A DNA stretch of 24,457 nucleotides from a virus, in IMG/VR virus record IMGVR_UViG_3300028176_000018, positions 1 to 24,457 of that record; one strand, 5' to 3'. A program made the position numbers and the translations under genes. The stretch's first letter is position 1. Every line of letters begins with the position of its first letter. A model generated the notes under the pieces. It ran no database searches. It saw nothing but the letters and a program-made list of their open reading frames with translations, and had not been told where the DNA came from. Below, in pieces: positions 1 to 8,474 of the stretch.

Positions 1-325
1 GGTCTACGGCCTGTTTCTGCATAGCCTGATATTCCAACTTCTGCGCGTCCAGCGCATCGGGAAGAATAACCTGTGTAGGTTGTGCTGGAGTAGGCGTCTG
101 CGGTTGCAATGCCTGATACTGCAACTTCTGCTGTTCTAGCGGAGTAGGCGCAATAACCTTCGTTGCGGGAACAACCGTCTTGGGTTTAACAACGGGAGCG
201 CCAGCAGTAGCGCCGGTCAATCCTGCGCCTGTAGGTATAGTAGAACCAGGGATAACGCCCTGTTGCTGAAATAGCGTATCTTGGTACGTCGTCTCTCCCT
301 GCTTGTATGGATTTGCTACTGCCAT
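1..325 (-). CDS. Pro/Gln-rich virion-operon protein, N-terminal part (runs off window)
   Basis: An open frame starts at the ATG complementary to 323-325, preceded by AAAGGCGG, and continues past base 1, so only the first 108 residues are visible. It begins MAVANPYKQGETTYQ. The sequence is low complexity, rich in Pro, Gln, Thr and Ala. An 11-residue unit occurs twice 29 residues apart: EQQKLQYQALQ (64-74) and DAQKLEYQAMQ (93-103), separated by Pro-Thr-rich linkers. It is the last visible gene of the minus-strand virion operon, after the nozzle-like gene. In podovirus-like genomes this place often holds internal virion (ejection) proteins or further tail proteins, so an internal virion protein is a reasonable guess. 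No catalytic motif is visible in this part. Confidence 0.75.
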   Translation of the reverse strand, partial: MAVANPYKQGETTYQDTLFQQQGVIPGSTIPTGAGLTGATAGAPVVKPKTVVPATKVIAPTPLEQQKLQYQALQPQTPTPAQPTQVILPDALDAQKLEYQAMQKQAVD

Positions 326-359
326 TCTCGCACCGCCTTTAGTCTTATTATATCATAGG

Positions 360-1019
360 TCATAAATACGCCTTTGCGCCACCGCTTATAATTTTATAAA
401 CTCCAGTTGCATCTACCCCAATTTCGTTATAAGATGCACCATTAACGGCACGCATAACACAAAAGTTGCTGGCTTCGTCTAACCACATTCGAACATTGCC
501 AGACGAATCACCAATAACGCAAGAACCATTTACGTCTACAGTTATTCTTGTAACGTTATTATTATCCCATAAATATGTCGTTCCATTGCCAGCCATAGAC
601 AATCTTGGATTGAAGTTTACGTCTTGTAGAAGAAGTCCACCCGTAGAACCTAAAACAAATTGCCAAGCCGGTATGCTTTCTGAAATAGATTTTCTAAACA
701 AGAATAATCCTAAGTCAGAATACGCCCCCCGATCTATTTCTCCAACAGCGCCCCAAGTCTGTGGATCTGTAGCATCGTTTGTCATGATCTGAGAAACGCT
801 TGCCATTTGTCCGTTTATTTCAGTGATTCCACCGATAAGAACGTTATCCGAAGTGATATTAAATCCAACCTTAGGCGAAACCTCTACGCGAACATTCTTC
901 CCGTTTATTCTTCCTTCTGCAACATAACCAGTCTCCAGAAGGTCTATAAGATAATTCATGGCCTTCTGCAACTTCTGATCCATAGCGTCAAATATCTTTG
1001 CTGCGCTGAACTTGCCCAT
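360..1019 (-). CDS. Putative tail protein of unknown function (219 aa)
   Basis: The N-terminal 30 residues look helical (AAKIFDAMDQKLQKAMNYL). The rest is beta-rich and rich in Gly, Asn and Ser (for example LGSTGGLLLQDVNFNPRLS), as in short tail fibres or tail-tip proteins. The start codon shares one base with the stop of the preceding nozzle-like gene (TAATG), which points to translational coupling and a shared role in the tail. The gene looks AT-richer than the capsid genes. I do not recognise a family. A tail or fibre role is inferred from position and composition only. Confidence 0.75.
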   Translation of the reverse strand: MGKFSAAKIFDAMDQKLQKAMNYLIDLLETGYVAEGRINGKNVRVEVSPKVGFNITSDNVLIGGITEINGQMASVSQIMTNDATDPQTWGAVGEIDRGAYSDLGLFLFRKSISESIPAWQFVLGSTGGLLLQDVNFNPRLSMAGNGTTYLWDNNNVTRITVDVNGSCVIGDSSGNVRMWLDEASNFCVMRAVNGASYNEIGVDATGVYKIISGGAKAYL

Positions 1020-2971
1020 TATCTTGACCTCCCTCTTACCCTGAATCTACGCTCGATGTTGTACAGATACAATGCGTTACCCTCGGATATGATCTTGAGC
1101 CGATAGTGATGAGCGTTGGCTATAGCGGATACAGGCAAAGGCAGTTCTATTGTCTCTACGTCTCCGGTGAAGATATAGTCTTCTTCGTGGTACAACTCTA
1201 CAAAGTCGTCTGCGTTTGTCGTAAGACTGTACAGAACGGTAATGTCTGCTGTTTCTGCCGCTGTGCCAGAGATCATCAGGATAAGCGTAGTAAGCGTACC
1301 CAACTCTGACGGATTAGTGTTGTATGCTTTCGTAATGATATATGGGTATATAATATCTTCCGTAGAGCCATCGTGCGAAAACCCCATGTCGTTGTATTCG
1401 TCAAACGTATGGTTTCCTGTTAGTGCGCCATTAACTATTTCATAATTATCTATAACAGTGTATATGCCGCTTCTTGTGTAGTTTGGTATATAATAGCATT
1501 TGAACTGTGAACTTATATCCACAAGATTCGAAGAAGGGCCGGACATTCTCCACCACGTTCTCGACTTTAAGTTGAATTTATAAAATCTCATAAAATCGTC
1601 ACCTTGAGTCATAAACATATAGTTTATGTATACATAAAGGAACGTTTTATCGGTGGCTAGTTTATATTGATTCTTCAAGACGCCATCCACAGGATAGTCT
1701 ACAAGTTTCATATCAATGCCGCACATAACTCCATTAGTCAAGGCATTGTTTACAAGGATAGGACGACTAATAATTCTGGGATTTGAAGCACCGTCGAACT
1801 CGTAAACATCCGACCCGCTGATAAAGTACAAGCGATTGTTTGCTTGAACCAAGTCGGATACAGTATTGCCTTCCTTTATCAATCCCATATCGGTAATAGC
1901 CATTTGCAAAGAAAAAGTATCTGGACTATAACCAGACAGCGCGTAGATGTGACTGGCCGAGAAGATATAAAGAACATTTGACATGACTTCCAGATCCAGA
2001 AGGTCGCGTTCTTTTTCTATCGTCCAGTACCCTGCGTCGTCCTGCACATATCCACCGGCAGGGCCAACACCAAAAGTTATTTTATCTGCACCGGCGGCAA
2101 CAGACCAACTAGAACCAGTAAAGCTAGTCCACGCATCGTAAGTCTTGACTGTCTGTACTCTTTGCCCTGCAATGGGAGTCAGTGTTTCAGATTGCGCTAC
2201 GCCTAGATAAGAGCCAACTACCGCTATCGCTCCCATTGTGTCTGCCGTAGACGTAGCGGTAACAGTCGCCGTAAGTACGCCAGCCCTTGCCGGTTGAGCA
2301 GTCAGAGAGTATGCATCATTGGCCATATCGGCAGACGCCATTAGAGCGTCGTCATCGTAGGCAAGGCTGTACCACGAGAAGAAATCTCCAGCCCTGCACC
2401 ACCAGACTTTATTACCCATGTCTATCGCAAAGATTCTATTCGCATGGGACACAATGCGCTTAGGATAGAACGGCAAGGTTATAAGACCGGTTGTCGTATA
2501 GTCAAAATAGATTAGTTCTTTCACTGCGCTTGCGATAAAGCAGACATAATTTTTAGCTTCTGTCTTAAACAAAGCAGCATCATAATAATCACTGGCATAA
2601 TTGCTTTCGCTTGCAGAGACAAGAAATTCGCCAATACTATAGTCAGACATGTCCAGTCGTTTGATGTATAAATCTGTTCCTTGTTTTATCAGCAAGTTAA
2701 TAGACGGATCATCACCTATAGGATGATCCGATATCCCTACTCGAATTTCTCCGTCTGCTTGAGCGTTGTCGGTAAAGTTTCCCGAAACATCTGCCACTGT
2801 TTTTGCATATAGCATTATCGCTTCTTCCCTGTACGGTTCTGCGTCAAGAAGACCAGACAGATAGTTATCGTTAATAGCGGTAGGCGGCGTATACTCGTTA
2901 ATGCCTACGCAAGGACGAGTAACTATACCCTGCATTTGTCCAGGCGCTCTGCTTCCGTAATAACTTCTCAT
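1019..2971 (-). CDS. Tail nozzle / stabilisation-like protein (probable beta-propeller)
   Basis: The start chosen is the ATG at 2971-2969, one base after the stop of the adaptor gene (TAATATG), giving 650 aa. An upstream GTG at 3022 would add 17 residues, but it lies inside the adaptor gene and lacks a Shine-Dalgarno. The protein is long and beta-rich, with recurring blade-like segments such as VLYIFSASHIYALSG, NRLYFISGSDVYEFDG and NRIFAIDMGNKVWW, and an Arg-rich C-terminus (RRFRVRGRSR). Such segments are typical of podoviral tail proteins with propeller folds (T7 gp12 nozzle, P22 gp10 type). Its position directly after an adaptor-like gene matches the T7 gp11-gp12 order. The nozzle assignment is inferred from fold appearance and gene order. 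Confidence 0.72.
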   Translation of the reverse strand: MRSYYGSRAPGQMQGIVTRPCVGINEYTPPTAINDNYLSGLLDAEPYREEAIMLYAKTVADVSGNFTDNAQADGEIRVGISDHPIGDDPSINLLIKQGTDLYIKRLDMSDYSIGEFLVSASESNYASDYYDAALFKTEAKNYVCFIASAVKELIYFDYTTTGLITLPFYPKRIVSHANRIFAIDMGNKVWWCRAGDFFSWYSLAYDDDALMASADMANDAYSLTAQPARAGVLTATVTATSTADTMGAIAVVGSYLGVAQSETLTPIAGQRVQTVKTYDAWTSFTGSSWSVAAGADKITFGVGPAGGYVQDDAGYWTIEKERDLLDLEVMSNVLYIFSASHIYALSGYSPDTFSLQMAITDMGLIKEGNTVSDLVQANNRLYFISGSDVYEFDGASNPRIISRPILVNNALTNGVMCGIDMKLVDYPVDGVLKNQYKLATDKTFLYVYINYMFMTQGDDFMRFYKFNLKSRTWWRMSGPSSNLVDISSQFKCYYIPNYTRSGIYTVIDNYEIVNGALTGNHTFDEYNDMGFSHDGSTEDIIYPYIITKAYNTNPSELGTLTTLILMISGTAAETADITVLYSLTTNADDFVELYHEEDYIFTGDVETIELPLPVSAIANAHHYRLKIISEGNALYLYNIERRFRVRGRSR

Positions 2972-2972
2972 A

Positions 2973-3644
2973 TTAGAATCCCACTCCGAAAGATTTGCTT
3001 CTGTGCCACTGTGCGTTGTCACGTTTCTTGTTGCTCTGCGCCTTTTCCGTTTCCATTTGCAGTTTCCACAACGAGGTCAGAGCAGAGTCGTATTTCTGCA
3101 TGAACATATTGGCCTGGATCGTATCAGGACTTGCACCAGAAGCACAGATCATGTGACAGCAGTAGAGCGCAAGCATATCGTGAAATCGGCTATCGAACTC
3201 TGGACTTGCAGTAAGCAAAGTTTCCGAAAGAGCGGTAAGTTTCTTATGATATCGAATAATGATCTTGAGTGCTACAACCGTAGGCGCAGGATAGATAGCC
3301 AACTTCTTAGAGCCAGTAGAATCAATGATCTGAAAGTAAGAGTTGGACACCATCGGATTATCGTCGCGCTTGCTAAGACTGTACTGCGTGTAGTCGTATC
3401 TGCTTGAAGGTGTTGCTTGATTCGCGATAGCAAGACGGATAATCTGCGAGATATCGTCCAGTCCTGTAGGAAGCGCATAGGAATCTTGCGCGATAACCGT
3501 TGTAAGCGAATCGTCTTCTACGATCAGTCCGAAATACGGAGAAAGCCCGTCTAAAGCCATGTTCATGTACGCAACCTTAGTTGTGTTGGACTCGGCATTG
3601 TTATATAAGCGGTTCACAAGATTCAGGAGTTCATTCGTGGTCAT
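2973..3644 (-). CDS. Putative head-tail adaptor protein (223 aa)
   Basis: The protein is mostly helical with a short beta region: an N-terminal helical part (NELLNLVNRLYNN), a middle segment YALPTGLDDISQIIRLAI, then FDSRFHDMLALYCCHMIC and a charged C-terminal helix (WKLQMETEKAQSNKKRDNAQW). The phrase 'Y.LP..L..I..I' followed by a RYHKK strand and 'F...FHDML..Y' is typical of phage adaptor proteins of the T7 gp11 sort that join the portal to the nozzle. AAAGG lies ahead of the ATG. It is coupled to the nozzle-like gene by a one-base gap. Adaptor function is inferred from pattern and order; residues alone do not prove it. Confidence 0.68.
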   Translation of the reverse strand: MTTNELLNLVNRLYNNAESNTTKVAYMNMALDGLSPYFGLIVEDDSLTTVIAQDSYALPTGLDDISQIIRLAIANQATPSSRYDYTQYSLSKRDDNPMVSNSYFQIIDSTGSKKLAIYPAPTVVALKIIIRYHKKLTALSETLLTASPEFDSRFHDMLALYCCHMICASGASPDTIQANMFMQKYDSALTSLWKLQMETEKAQSNKKRDNAQWHRSKSFGVGF

Positions 3645-3661
3645 TCAATTACGACCTTTCT

Positions 3662-4687
3662 TTATTTCCAAAGTCCTTCTGCTGACCAAGTAACAAATGC
3701 ACCAGAAGTGTTTACTGCACTACCTACTTTTATTTGAGTAGTTGATAATGCGTGTACATATGCCGCTGAACCACCAGATGCATAGAAGAACGATGCCTGT
3801 CCAACGGGATTTCCAACAAAGGTATCATCCAGATCAATAGTTGTAGAATATCCACCAGTACCTACGTCACTTGCCAGAGAAGCGCAAGGGAAACTTCCCC
3901 ATATGCGCATATATCCGTTGTCCAGTTTGATCTTACCATTATCTAAAGCACCGTATCCTACGATAGTCTGATCATCAAACCGCTTGTCTACCTCATTGAT
4001 CGCGCCTACGAGATTCGTTTTCTCTGTAGTTGTTAAACTGGCCAAAGTTCCAATGCTGGTATTCGCGGTGTCTGCGTGTCCGTCCACTTCGTTAATTGCC
4101 ACAACTAGATTTGTCTTTGTCGTTGTAGAGAGACTCGCCAGAGTGCCGATAGATGTCGCGTTGGCTTTGACCGTCTCCGTAGTCCTGCTTGCTCCTGCAA
4201 TCTCCGCAAGACCTTGCTCGACATTGGTTGCGGTATACCTATTCGCTGAATCTGTCAGAGTAACGAGATCAGCAGGGAACGTAGAAGGATAGACCATCTG
4301 GGGAACATAAGGAAGAACAGCGGCAGATGTAGCGCCTACAGACGCATTGATCTTGGTTCGCTTTTGTTCCGTTGCCCAATGCATCGTCTTGACTGTGGCA
4401 ACTATAGTTCCTACCCAGAATTGGATATACACAAGACCGTCCAAGTCCATAACGGAGTCTGTCTCGCCCAGTCCGAAAGAGAATAGTTCAGAAGAACAGT
4501 CATAGCCACCCTTGTAGCAACTAGTTCCATCTGGCAAGAGAAAGTCAAGAAACGCTTCGTAGCCCAGAGCCGCTACTGCCGCAGGAACAACAACGTCTAT
4601 AGTCACCCGTTCCATCTGTGACCCGAGCGAGTTAAGAGACAAGGATATAGTCTTGTCCGAGTTGACTGTCAGTGTTATGTCTGCCAT
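3662..4687 (-). CDS. Tail fibre / baseplate-type protein with tandem repeats (341 aa)
   Basis: AGGAAGTGA precedes the ATG. The N-terminal ~115 residues (MADITLTVNSDKTISLSLNS onward) resemble the beta-sandwich attachment domain of Firmicutes-phage minor structural or baseplate proteins. Residues 149-164 carry a Y-T-x-T-N-V-E-x-x-L-x-E motif that is frequent in phage fibres and recurs in the SGNH protein of this operon. Two 25-residue repeats ending TNLV-x-AINEVD follow (178-202 and 210-234), probably a trimeric stalk. The C-terminal ~100 residues are Gly/Ser/Thr-rich beta structure, probably the receptor-binding head. No enzyme motif is visible. The receptor is unknown. Confidence 0.75.
   Translation of the reverse strand: MADITLTVNSDKTISLSLNSLGSQMERVTIDVVVPAAVAALGYEAFLDFLLPDGTSCYKGGYDCSSELFSFGLGETDSVMDLDGLVYIQFWVGTIVATVKTMHWATEQKRTKINASVGATSAAVLPYVPQMVYPSTFPADLVTLTDSANRYTATNVEQGLAEIAGASRTTETVKANATSIGTLASLSTTTKTNLVVAINEVDGHADTANTSIGTLASLTTTEKTNLVGAINEVDKRFDDQTIVGYGALDNGKIKLDNGYMRIWGSFPCASLASDVGTGGYSTTIDLDDTFVGNPVGQASFFYASGGSAAYVHALSTTQIKVGSAVNTSGAFVTWSAEGLWK
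3986..4156 (-). repeat. Two direct 25-codon repeats, 32-codon period, inside the fibre gene
   Basis: The copies lie at 4082-4156 and 3986-4060. Both encode T-S-I-G-T-L-A-S-L-[ST]-T-T-[TE]-K-T-N-L-V-[VG]-A-I-N-E-V-D. Such units in phage fibres typically build stalk segments and change number by recombination. Confidence 0.85.
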
Positions 4688-4699
4688 TTAGTCACTTCC

Positions 4700-5434
4700 T
4701 TACTCATACCAATGATACGAGAGCGATAATACTGCGGTCTTTCCAGCGCCACCACCTACGGATGCAACAGACGCACTAATCCGTGTTCCTGCTGGCATAC
4801 GCATTGTGCGAACTGATGTTTCTCCACCAACAGTATTATTGTTTGCCGCCGTAGTTGCTCGTCTGCTTACTATGCGTTCTTCATATCCGGCTAACCCCTT
4901 GTATAGCGTAATGATGTATGTGTCTGCCGTTCCCATCAAGCCTAACTGCAAAGAATGAATGTCAAACTCGTCATGTATGCCAGCACCAGTGTTTGTTTTG
5001 GTAAACGTTCCGGTTACTCCAGTTGAACCAAGGTTCTTGAGAACACCAGTAGTGGCAAGTCCATGTCGTGTGAAGATAACTTTATCCGTTGCTCCTGTAA
5101 TTGTCCAGTCGCCATAAGTGTATCCGCGCAATTGTTCTGCAACCGCATCTGCTGTTCCAACTGAAACTGCCTTTGTATAAGGAACTCCGTTAAGATCAAT
5201 TGTGACGTTACCAGCAACGTCACAAGCATGGGTTATCTGTAGCGTATCAACTTCGTCTGCAAGCACAGGAATGACCTCTACAATGGTTCCCATCGTCAAA
5301 GCGGTTCCGCTTGCCGTAAGCCCTATGCCAGCGGCCAGATATGGATATGTACGAGTTCTGCTATGCGCATCTTCTTCCAGTATCTCCAGCATTGCTCGTA
5401 TATCTTCGTTGCTGACCAGTCTTATTCTACTCAT
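4700..5434 (-). CDS. Putative virion protein, beta-rich (244 aa)
   Basis: AAAGGAGAGCA precedes the ATG. The first ~28 residues are helical and charged (NEDIRAMLEILEEDAHSRTR). The middle is a beta-sandwich-like region (VTIDLNGVPYTKAVSVGTAD, then YGDWTITGATDKVIFTRHG) of a style common in phage tail and head-surface proteins. The C-terminus (RMPAGTRISASVAS ... LSLSYHWYE) looks like a jelly-roll or carbohydrate-binding-like end. It lies between the SGNH gene and the repeat-bearing fibre gene, so a fibre or adhesion component is likely. I do not recognise a specific family. Confidence 0.7.
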   Translation of the reverse strand: MSRIRLVSNEDIRAMLEILEEDAHSRTRTYPYLAAGIGLTASGTALTMGTIVEVIPVLADEVDTLQITHACDVAGNVTIDLNGVPYTKAVSVGTADAVAEQLRGYTYGDWTITGATDKVIFTRHGLATTGVLKNLGSTGVTGTFTKTNTGAGIHDEFDIHSLQLGLMGTADTYIITLYKGLAGYEERIVSRRATTAANNNTVGGETSVRTMRMPAGTRISASVASVGGGAGKTAVLSLSYHWYE

Positions 5435-5510
5435 TGCTCTCCTTTACTTCGCAATACGGCTCAATTGCTAATTAGGTTAAAAATTTGGCGCTATTACTCT
5501 TTAACAGGTT

Positions 5511-7016
5511 TTACAATGTCGCCAAGAACCCAGAAAGTTTGCTTGCAATCTTCGCATGTCCCGCAGCATTAGGATGCAATCCGTCTGGCATATAAGCCGC
5601 CATATGTGTTGCATTCCAAGGATACAACCCACTATTTGCATACAAATCAAGAACAGGTACGCTGTACATCGAGCAAACCTGTTTCAGGGCATTTACATAG
5701 TCGATCATCGTTTTTCCCACACCATTTGTAGCGGAATAGTATGTTTCGGAATTAGAATTTCGGGGGGTAGAGGTTATAAACACGATATCTGCACTTGGAT
5801 ACCGATCCACCAGCCCATTGATCAAAAACTTAACCGATCCAAAAAATGAAACATTATCCGCGTCCGTTGCCGCATCTGAAATCGCTCCCAAGGTTGCATC
5901 TTGCGCGAAATCATTTACGAGTCCCATCACGCAGACGAGGTCAAGTCCGGTTGGTAGACTTAGATATCGTTTGGTATATCGTTTATCGGAATACGATGCT
6001 TCCCTTGAAATTGCGCTCCCCACCCAAGAATCCGCAACAATAGACCCTAGATTTAATTGGTCTGCGACAACGCCGTAGTAAATGGAATCTACAGGAAGTT
6101 GAGTTGGAGTGCCACCCGGATTGCTTCCAGATGTAATAGAATCCCCCAAAAATCCCGCGCTGATTCCATTCCATCGGTCTGTAAGAAGTCCAATTACCGA
6201 CGATATGGGCGTGGACGCGCCGTAATTATCTGTTATTCTGGCGTTTGGAAACGATACCTCCATATAGTCTACATATCCAATTAGCGTTGCCGCCCCAGGC
6301 GTTGCAAGTGTGCAAACATCACCACTTCCGAGTGCGCCGGTAGGAATATTAGTCGCCAGTGTGTCCGTCCAAAGTGCGGTTGTGCTATCATCTGCATAAA
6401 GAATAAACGTAACAAGTGTTCCGTTTGTGTTTAACTCTATTACTATTCGATACCAAGTATCCGCAAGTAATTCTCGGTTTGTGCTAGTTGTTGAACCAGT
6501 AGTTGCGCTTACCGTTTGTCCAGTCAACACACCATTAAGAATCTTTACATATGCGCCATCGGTAGGAGCCGTAACAGATGTGGTATCAAGAAATCCCATT
6601 CTCCTTGTAACACCAGTTAGAGTAGCGGCTGTGCTAAATATTTCCGTGAAGCGATATCCTCCACCCAAAACAAGTGAATCGCCCATTGAGTAAAAATAGT
6701 AGCCGCTATCAGCATTAGATGCATGCGACTTAAAGTAAAGTTTACCCGGATGCTTAGCGGTAGTGGATGTTGATGCCATCGTGCCTGTATTGATCGCCGC
6801 ACCACTCCAGTAAAACTGACTCGCAGAAGAACCTATAAAATCGGTTTTATACTTTACTAAATTGGAGACAACCTGCGGCGTAATTTGCGCCAATTGCGAA
6901 CCAGTCTCCTGTAATGCCGCTTCGGTATCCGTCCCTGTCCAGTACGAACCAGCATCAGCAATCTTCTGGTTTGCCGCGAGGTTATCTATGAAGCCTATTC
7001 TTTGAGAAAAAGGCAT
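5511..7016 (-). CDS. Tail-associated SGNH/GDSL esterase, putative surface-polysaccharide deacetylase (501 aa)
   Basis: AAGGGGGA precedes the ATG. Residues 24-39 hold a Y-W-T-G-T-x-x-E-A-A-L-x-E motif, a probable virion attachment segment. Residues ~60-260 look like a jelly-roll carbohydrate-binding domain. The C-terminal ~215 residues are an SGNH hydrolase: block I GDS at 291-293 (nucleophile Ser293), block III GLVND at 365-369, and block V DGLHPN at 478-483 with Asp478 and His481. The catalytic set therefore looks complete. Known phage enzymes of this family remove acetyl or other esters from capsule, O-antigen or teichoic polymers during adsorption; the substrate here is unknown. The gene appears AT-richer than the neighbouring capsid genes, consistent with exchange of host-range modules. 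Confidence 0.85.
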   Translation of the reverse strand: MPFSQRIGFIDNLAANQKIADAGSYWTGTDTEAALQETGSQLAQITPQVVSNLVKYKTDFIGSSASQFYWSGAAINTGTMASTSTTAKHPGKLYFKSHASNADSGYYFYSMGDSLVLGGGYRFTEIFSTAATLTGVTRRMGFLDTTSVTAPTDGAYVKILNGVLTGQTVSATTGSTTSTNRELLADTWYRIVIELNTNGTLVTFILYADDSTTALWTDTLATNIPTGALGSGDVCTLATPGAATLIGYVDYMEVSFPNARITDNYGASTPISSVIGLLTDRWNGISAGFLGDSITSGSNPGGTPTQLPVDSIYYGVVADQLNLGSIVADSWVGSAISREASYSDKRYTKRYLSLPTGLDLVCVMGLVNDFAQDATLGAISDAATDADNVSFFGSVKFLINGLVDRYPSADIVFITSTPRNSNSETYYSATNGVGKTMIDYVNALKQVCSMYSVPVLDLYANSGLYPWNATHMAAYMPDGLHPNAAGHAKIASKLSGFLATL

Positions 7017-7029
7017 TTGCTAATCCCCC

Positions 7030-7311
7030 TTACATATCCCATTTAACGATCTGATATGTGCCGCCAGACGCATCAGAGATAATACTCAACGTTCCTCGAA
7101 CAACCAGATCAATCGCCTGTCCTGCTGTCAGTTTTAGAGCGGTCGCATTGGCAACGGCGGTAGTCAGAGGATTGATCCAGATATTGCCGGACACGCACAT
7201 AAAGGTAATCGGCTCGCCGTTGATAACGACAGAGTCTGCGCTTGCGTCTATTGCAGTTACTCCCGTAATGGCTTTGACAGGACAAAAAGCATCCCGCACG
7301 AGTTGTGTCAT
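7030..7311 (-). CDS. Small virion-operon protein (93 aa), unknown
   Basis: AAGGGGGAAA precedes the ATG. The protein is beta-rich and lacks charged helices: VKAITGVTAIDASADSVVIN, then ITFMCVSGNIWINPL and AGQAIDLVVRGTLSIISD. This would suit a single beta-barrel such as a decoration or tail-collar component. The stop lies 13 bases before the SGNH ATG. No known family is recognised. Confidence 0.72.
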   Translation of the reverse strand: MTQLVRDAFCPVKAITGVTAIDASADSVVINGEPITFMCVSGNIWINPLTTAVANATALKLTAGQAIDLVVRGTLSIISDASGGTYQIVKWDM

Positions 7312-7338
7312 GTAATTTCCCCCTTAATAAACATAGAA

Positions 7339-7369
7339 GACGCACAACCCCGATTAAGAATTATGCGTC
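7339..7369 (-). terminator. Hairpin between the beta-helix gene and the 93-aa gene (weak terminator or processing site)
   Basis: On the minus strand GACGCATAA pairs with TTGTGCGTC (9 bp, one G-U) around a 13-base loop and is followed by TTCTATGTTT, not a clean U-run. It lies 52 bases past the beta-helix stop codon. Partial termination or mRNA processing after the highly expressed capsid genes is plausible. Confidence 0.35.
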
Positions 7370-7420
7370 CTCCTTCTCTGTTACTTGTTACTCTTATTGT
7401 ATCATGCCATGCAATAGGGA

Positions 7421-8359
7421 TTAGATCGTGCCTTGAGCCGGATACACAACGTTATTGGCATCTGCCGTAGTGCAACGGTTGTCCTGTGCATAGGTCAGAC
7501 CACAGACGATACATCCAGCCATTGCCGTTCCTTTGGCGGCGGCAGTACGCAAGTTGTTGCGAATAACGAAGGTCGTCCCAAGAGCATCGTTGATGCAAGC
7601 CAGAGTAGCCGAGATCACGTTGTCTTTGATGATACCGACCTTGTTGGCCGCATAGGTAACGGTAGCCGGAATGTCGATGCCCATGTTAGCGCCTTGAATA
7701 AAGCAACGCTCCACACGAAAACCATCTGCCTGTCCAGCACCAAGTTCGATAACCGCATCGGAGTATGCGCCCGTAAAGTCGCAATCGATGATCTTCATGT
7801 CTACGCAAGCGGTAGCGAGAATAGCGGCGGTAGCGGCAGTCGTGCTATTGCCACGGAAAGAACAACCAATGAACTGGATGCCATGCTGGCCCGTGATCGT
7901 GAAGATGTCGCCGCCAGTAGCGGTAGGCCCACCAAACTCCATGTTGATGAACCGGCAACCCTGATAGCTGATCGTAGCGGCTACCGTGTGGTTTCCTTGC
8001 AAGCGAGGTTTCGCACGCCAGTCGGTTGAACCAACGCCGATAACGTCCGTCTTCTGCGCAAACTTGGTCAGAGTTTCGCCTTCTGATGCGCCAGTTTGGT
8101 CGGCCTTGAAGAAGATTCGGTTACGAGCGGCATAGCCAGCTTTTGCGGCGGCAATAGAAGCATGAGCGGCGGCAAGAGCGACTGCCAATGTCTTGTACGC
8201 AGAAGTCCACGACAAGCCATCGTTTGCATCAAGTCCAGCATTCGCATCGACATAATAGGTCTTGTAGTAACCGGAACTGGCAAGATTGCCGTTCTCGTCT
8301 GCAAGCAGATTGTCACCTATAAAAAGCGGATTAGGAGGAAGTGTCAGTTTTTGAGACAT
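7421..8359 (-). CDS. Right-handed beta-helix (pectate-lyase-like fold) virion protein (312 aa)
   Basis: AAAGGATG precedes the ATG. Residues 35-58 (YYVDANAGLDANDGLSWTSA) are the usual entry of a phage beta-helix domain. Coil strands then recur about every 22-28 residues: RFINMEF (136), QFIGCSF (162), KIIDCDF (189), RVERCFI (215), IIKDNVI (243) and VIRNNLR (265), forming a ladder with Cys/Asn at the turn. Such folds occur in tailspike depolymerases and other surface proteins, but no catalytic residues can be assigned here and the helix is short. It sits directly downstream of the major capsid gene, so it could be a capsid-surface fibre rather than a tailspike. Confidence 0.78.
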   Translation of the reverse strand: MSQKLTLPPNPLFIGDNLLADENGNLASSGYYKTYYVDANAGLDANDGLSWTSAYKTLAVALAAAHASIAAAKAGYAARNRIFFKADQTGASEGETLTKFAQKTDVIGVGSTDWRAKPRLQGNHTVAATISYQGCRFINMEFGGPTATGGDIFTITGQHGIQFIGCSFRGNSTTAATAAILATACVDMKIIDCDFTGAYSDAVIELGAGQADGFRVERCFIQGANMGIDIPATVTYAANKVGIIKDNVISATLACINDALGTTFVIRNNLRTAAAKGTAMAGCIVCGLTYAQDNRCTTADANNVVYPAQGTI

Positions 8360-8427
8360 TGTGTTACATCCTTTCTGGATTCTGTCGGGTGTAGAAGTCT
8401 ACCCCACTAATTGTGCCGGAAGATATA

Positions 8428-8458
8428 GTAGGGGCAGACCGATCTGGCCTACCCCTAC
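8428..8458 (-). terminator. Strong hairpin just downstream of the major capsid gene
   Basis: The 7-bp arms GTAGGGG and CCCCTAC (8428-8434, 8452-8458) enclose an inner CAGA/TCTG stem. On the minus strand the hairpin is followed by TATATCTTCC, with no good U-run. It lies 17 bases past the capsid stop codon, where phages often place an attenuating hairpin that keeps capsid expression above that of downstream genes. Confidence 0.45.
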
Positions 8459-8474
8459 AGTCTTACTTACTTGC

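Noticed and set aside
2972-3022. Longer GTG start for the nozzle-like gene
   Set aside because: It would overlap the adaptor gene by 50 bases without a Shine-Dalgarno; the ATG at 2971 next to the adaptor stop fits coupling.
3003-3407. Plus-strand 134-aa open frame opposite the adaptor gene
   Set aside because: No ribosome binding site; composition is that of an antisense shadow of the adaptor gene.
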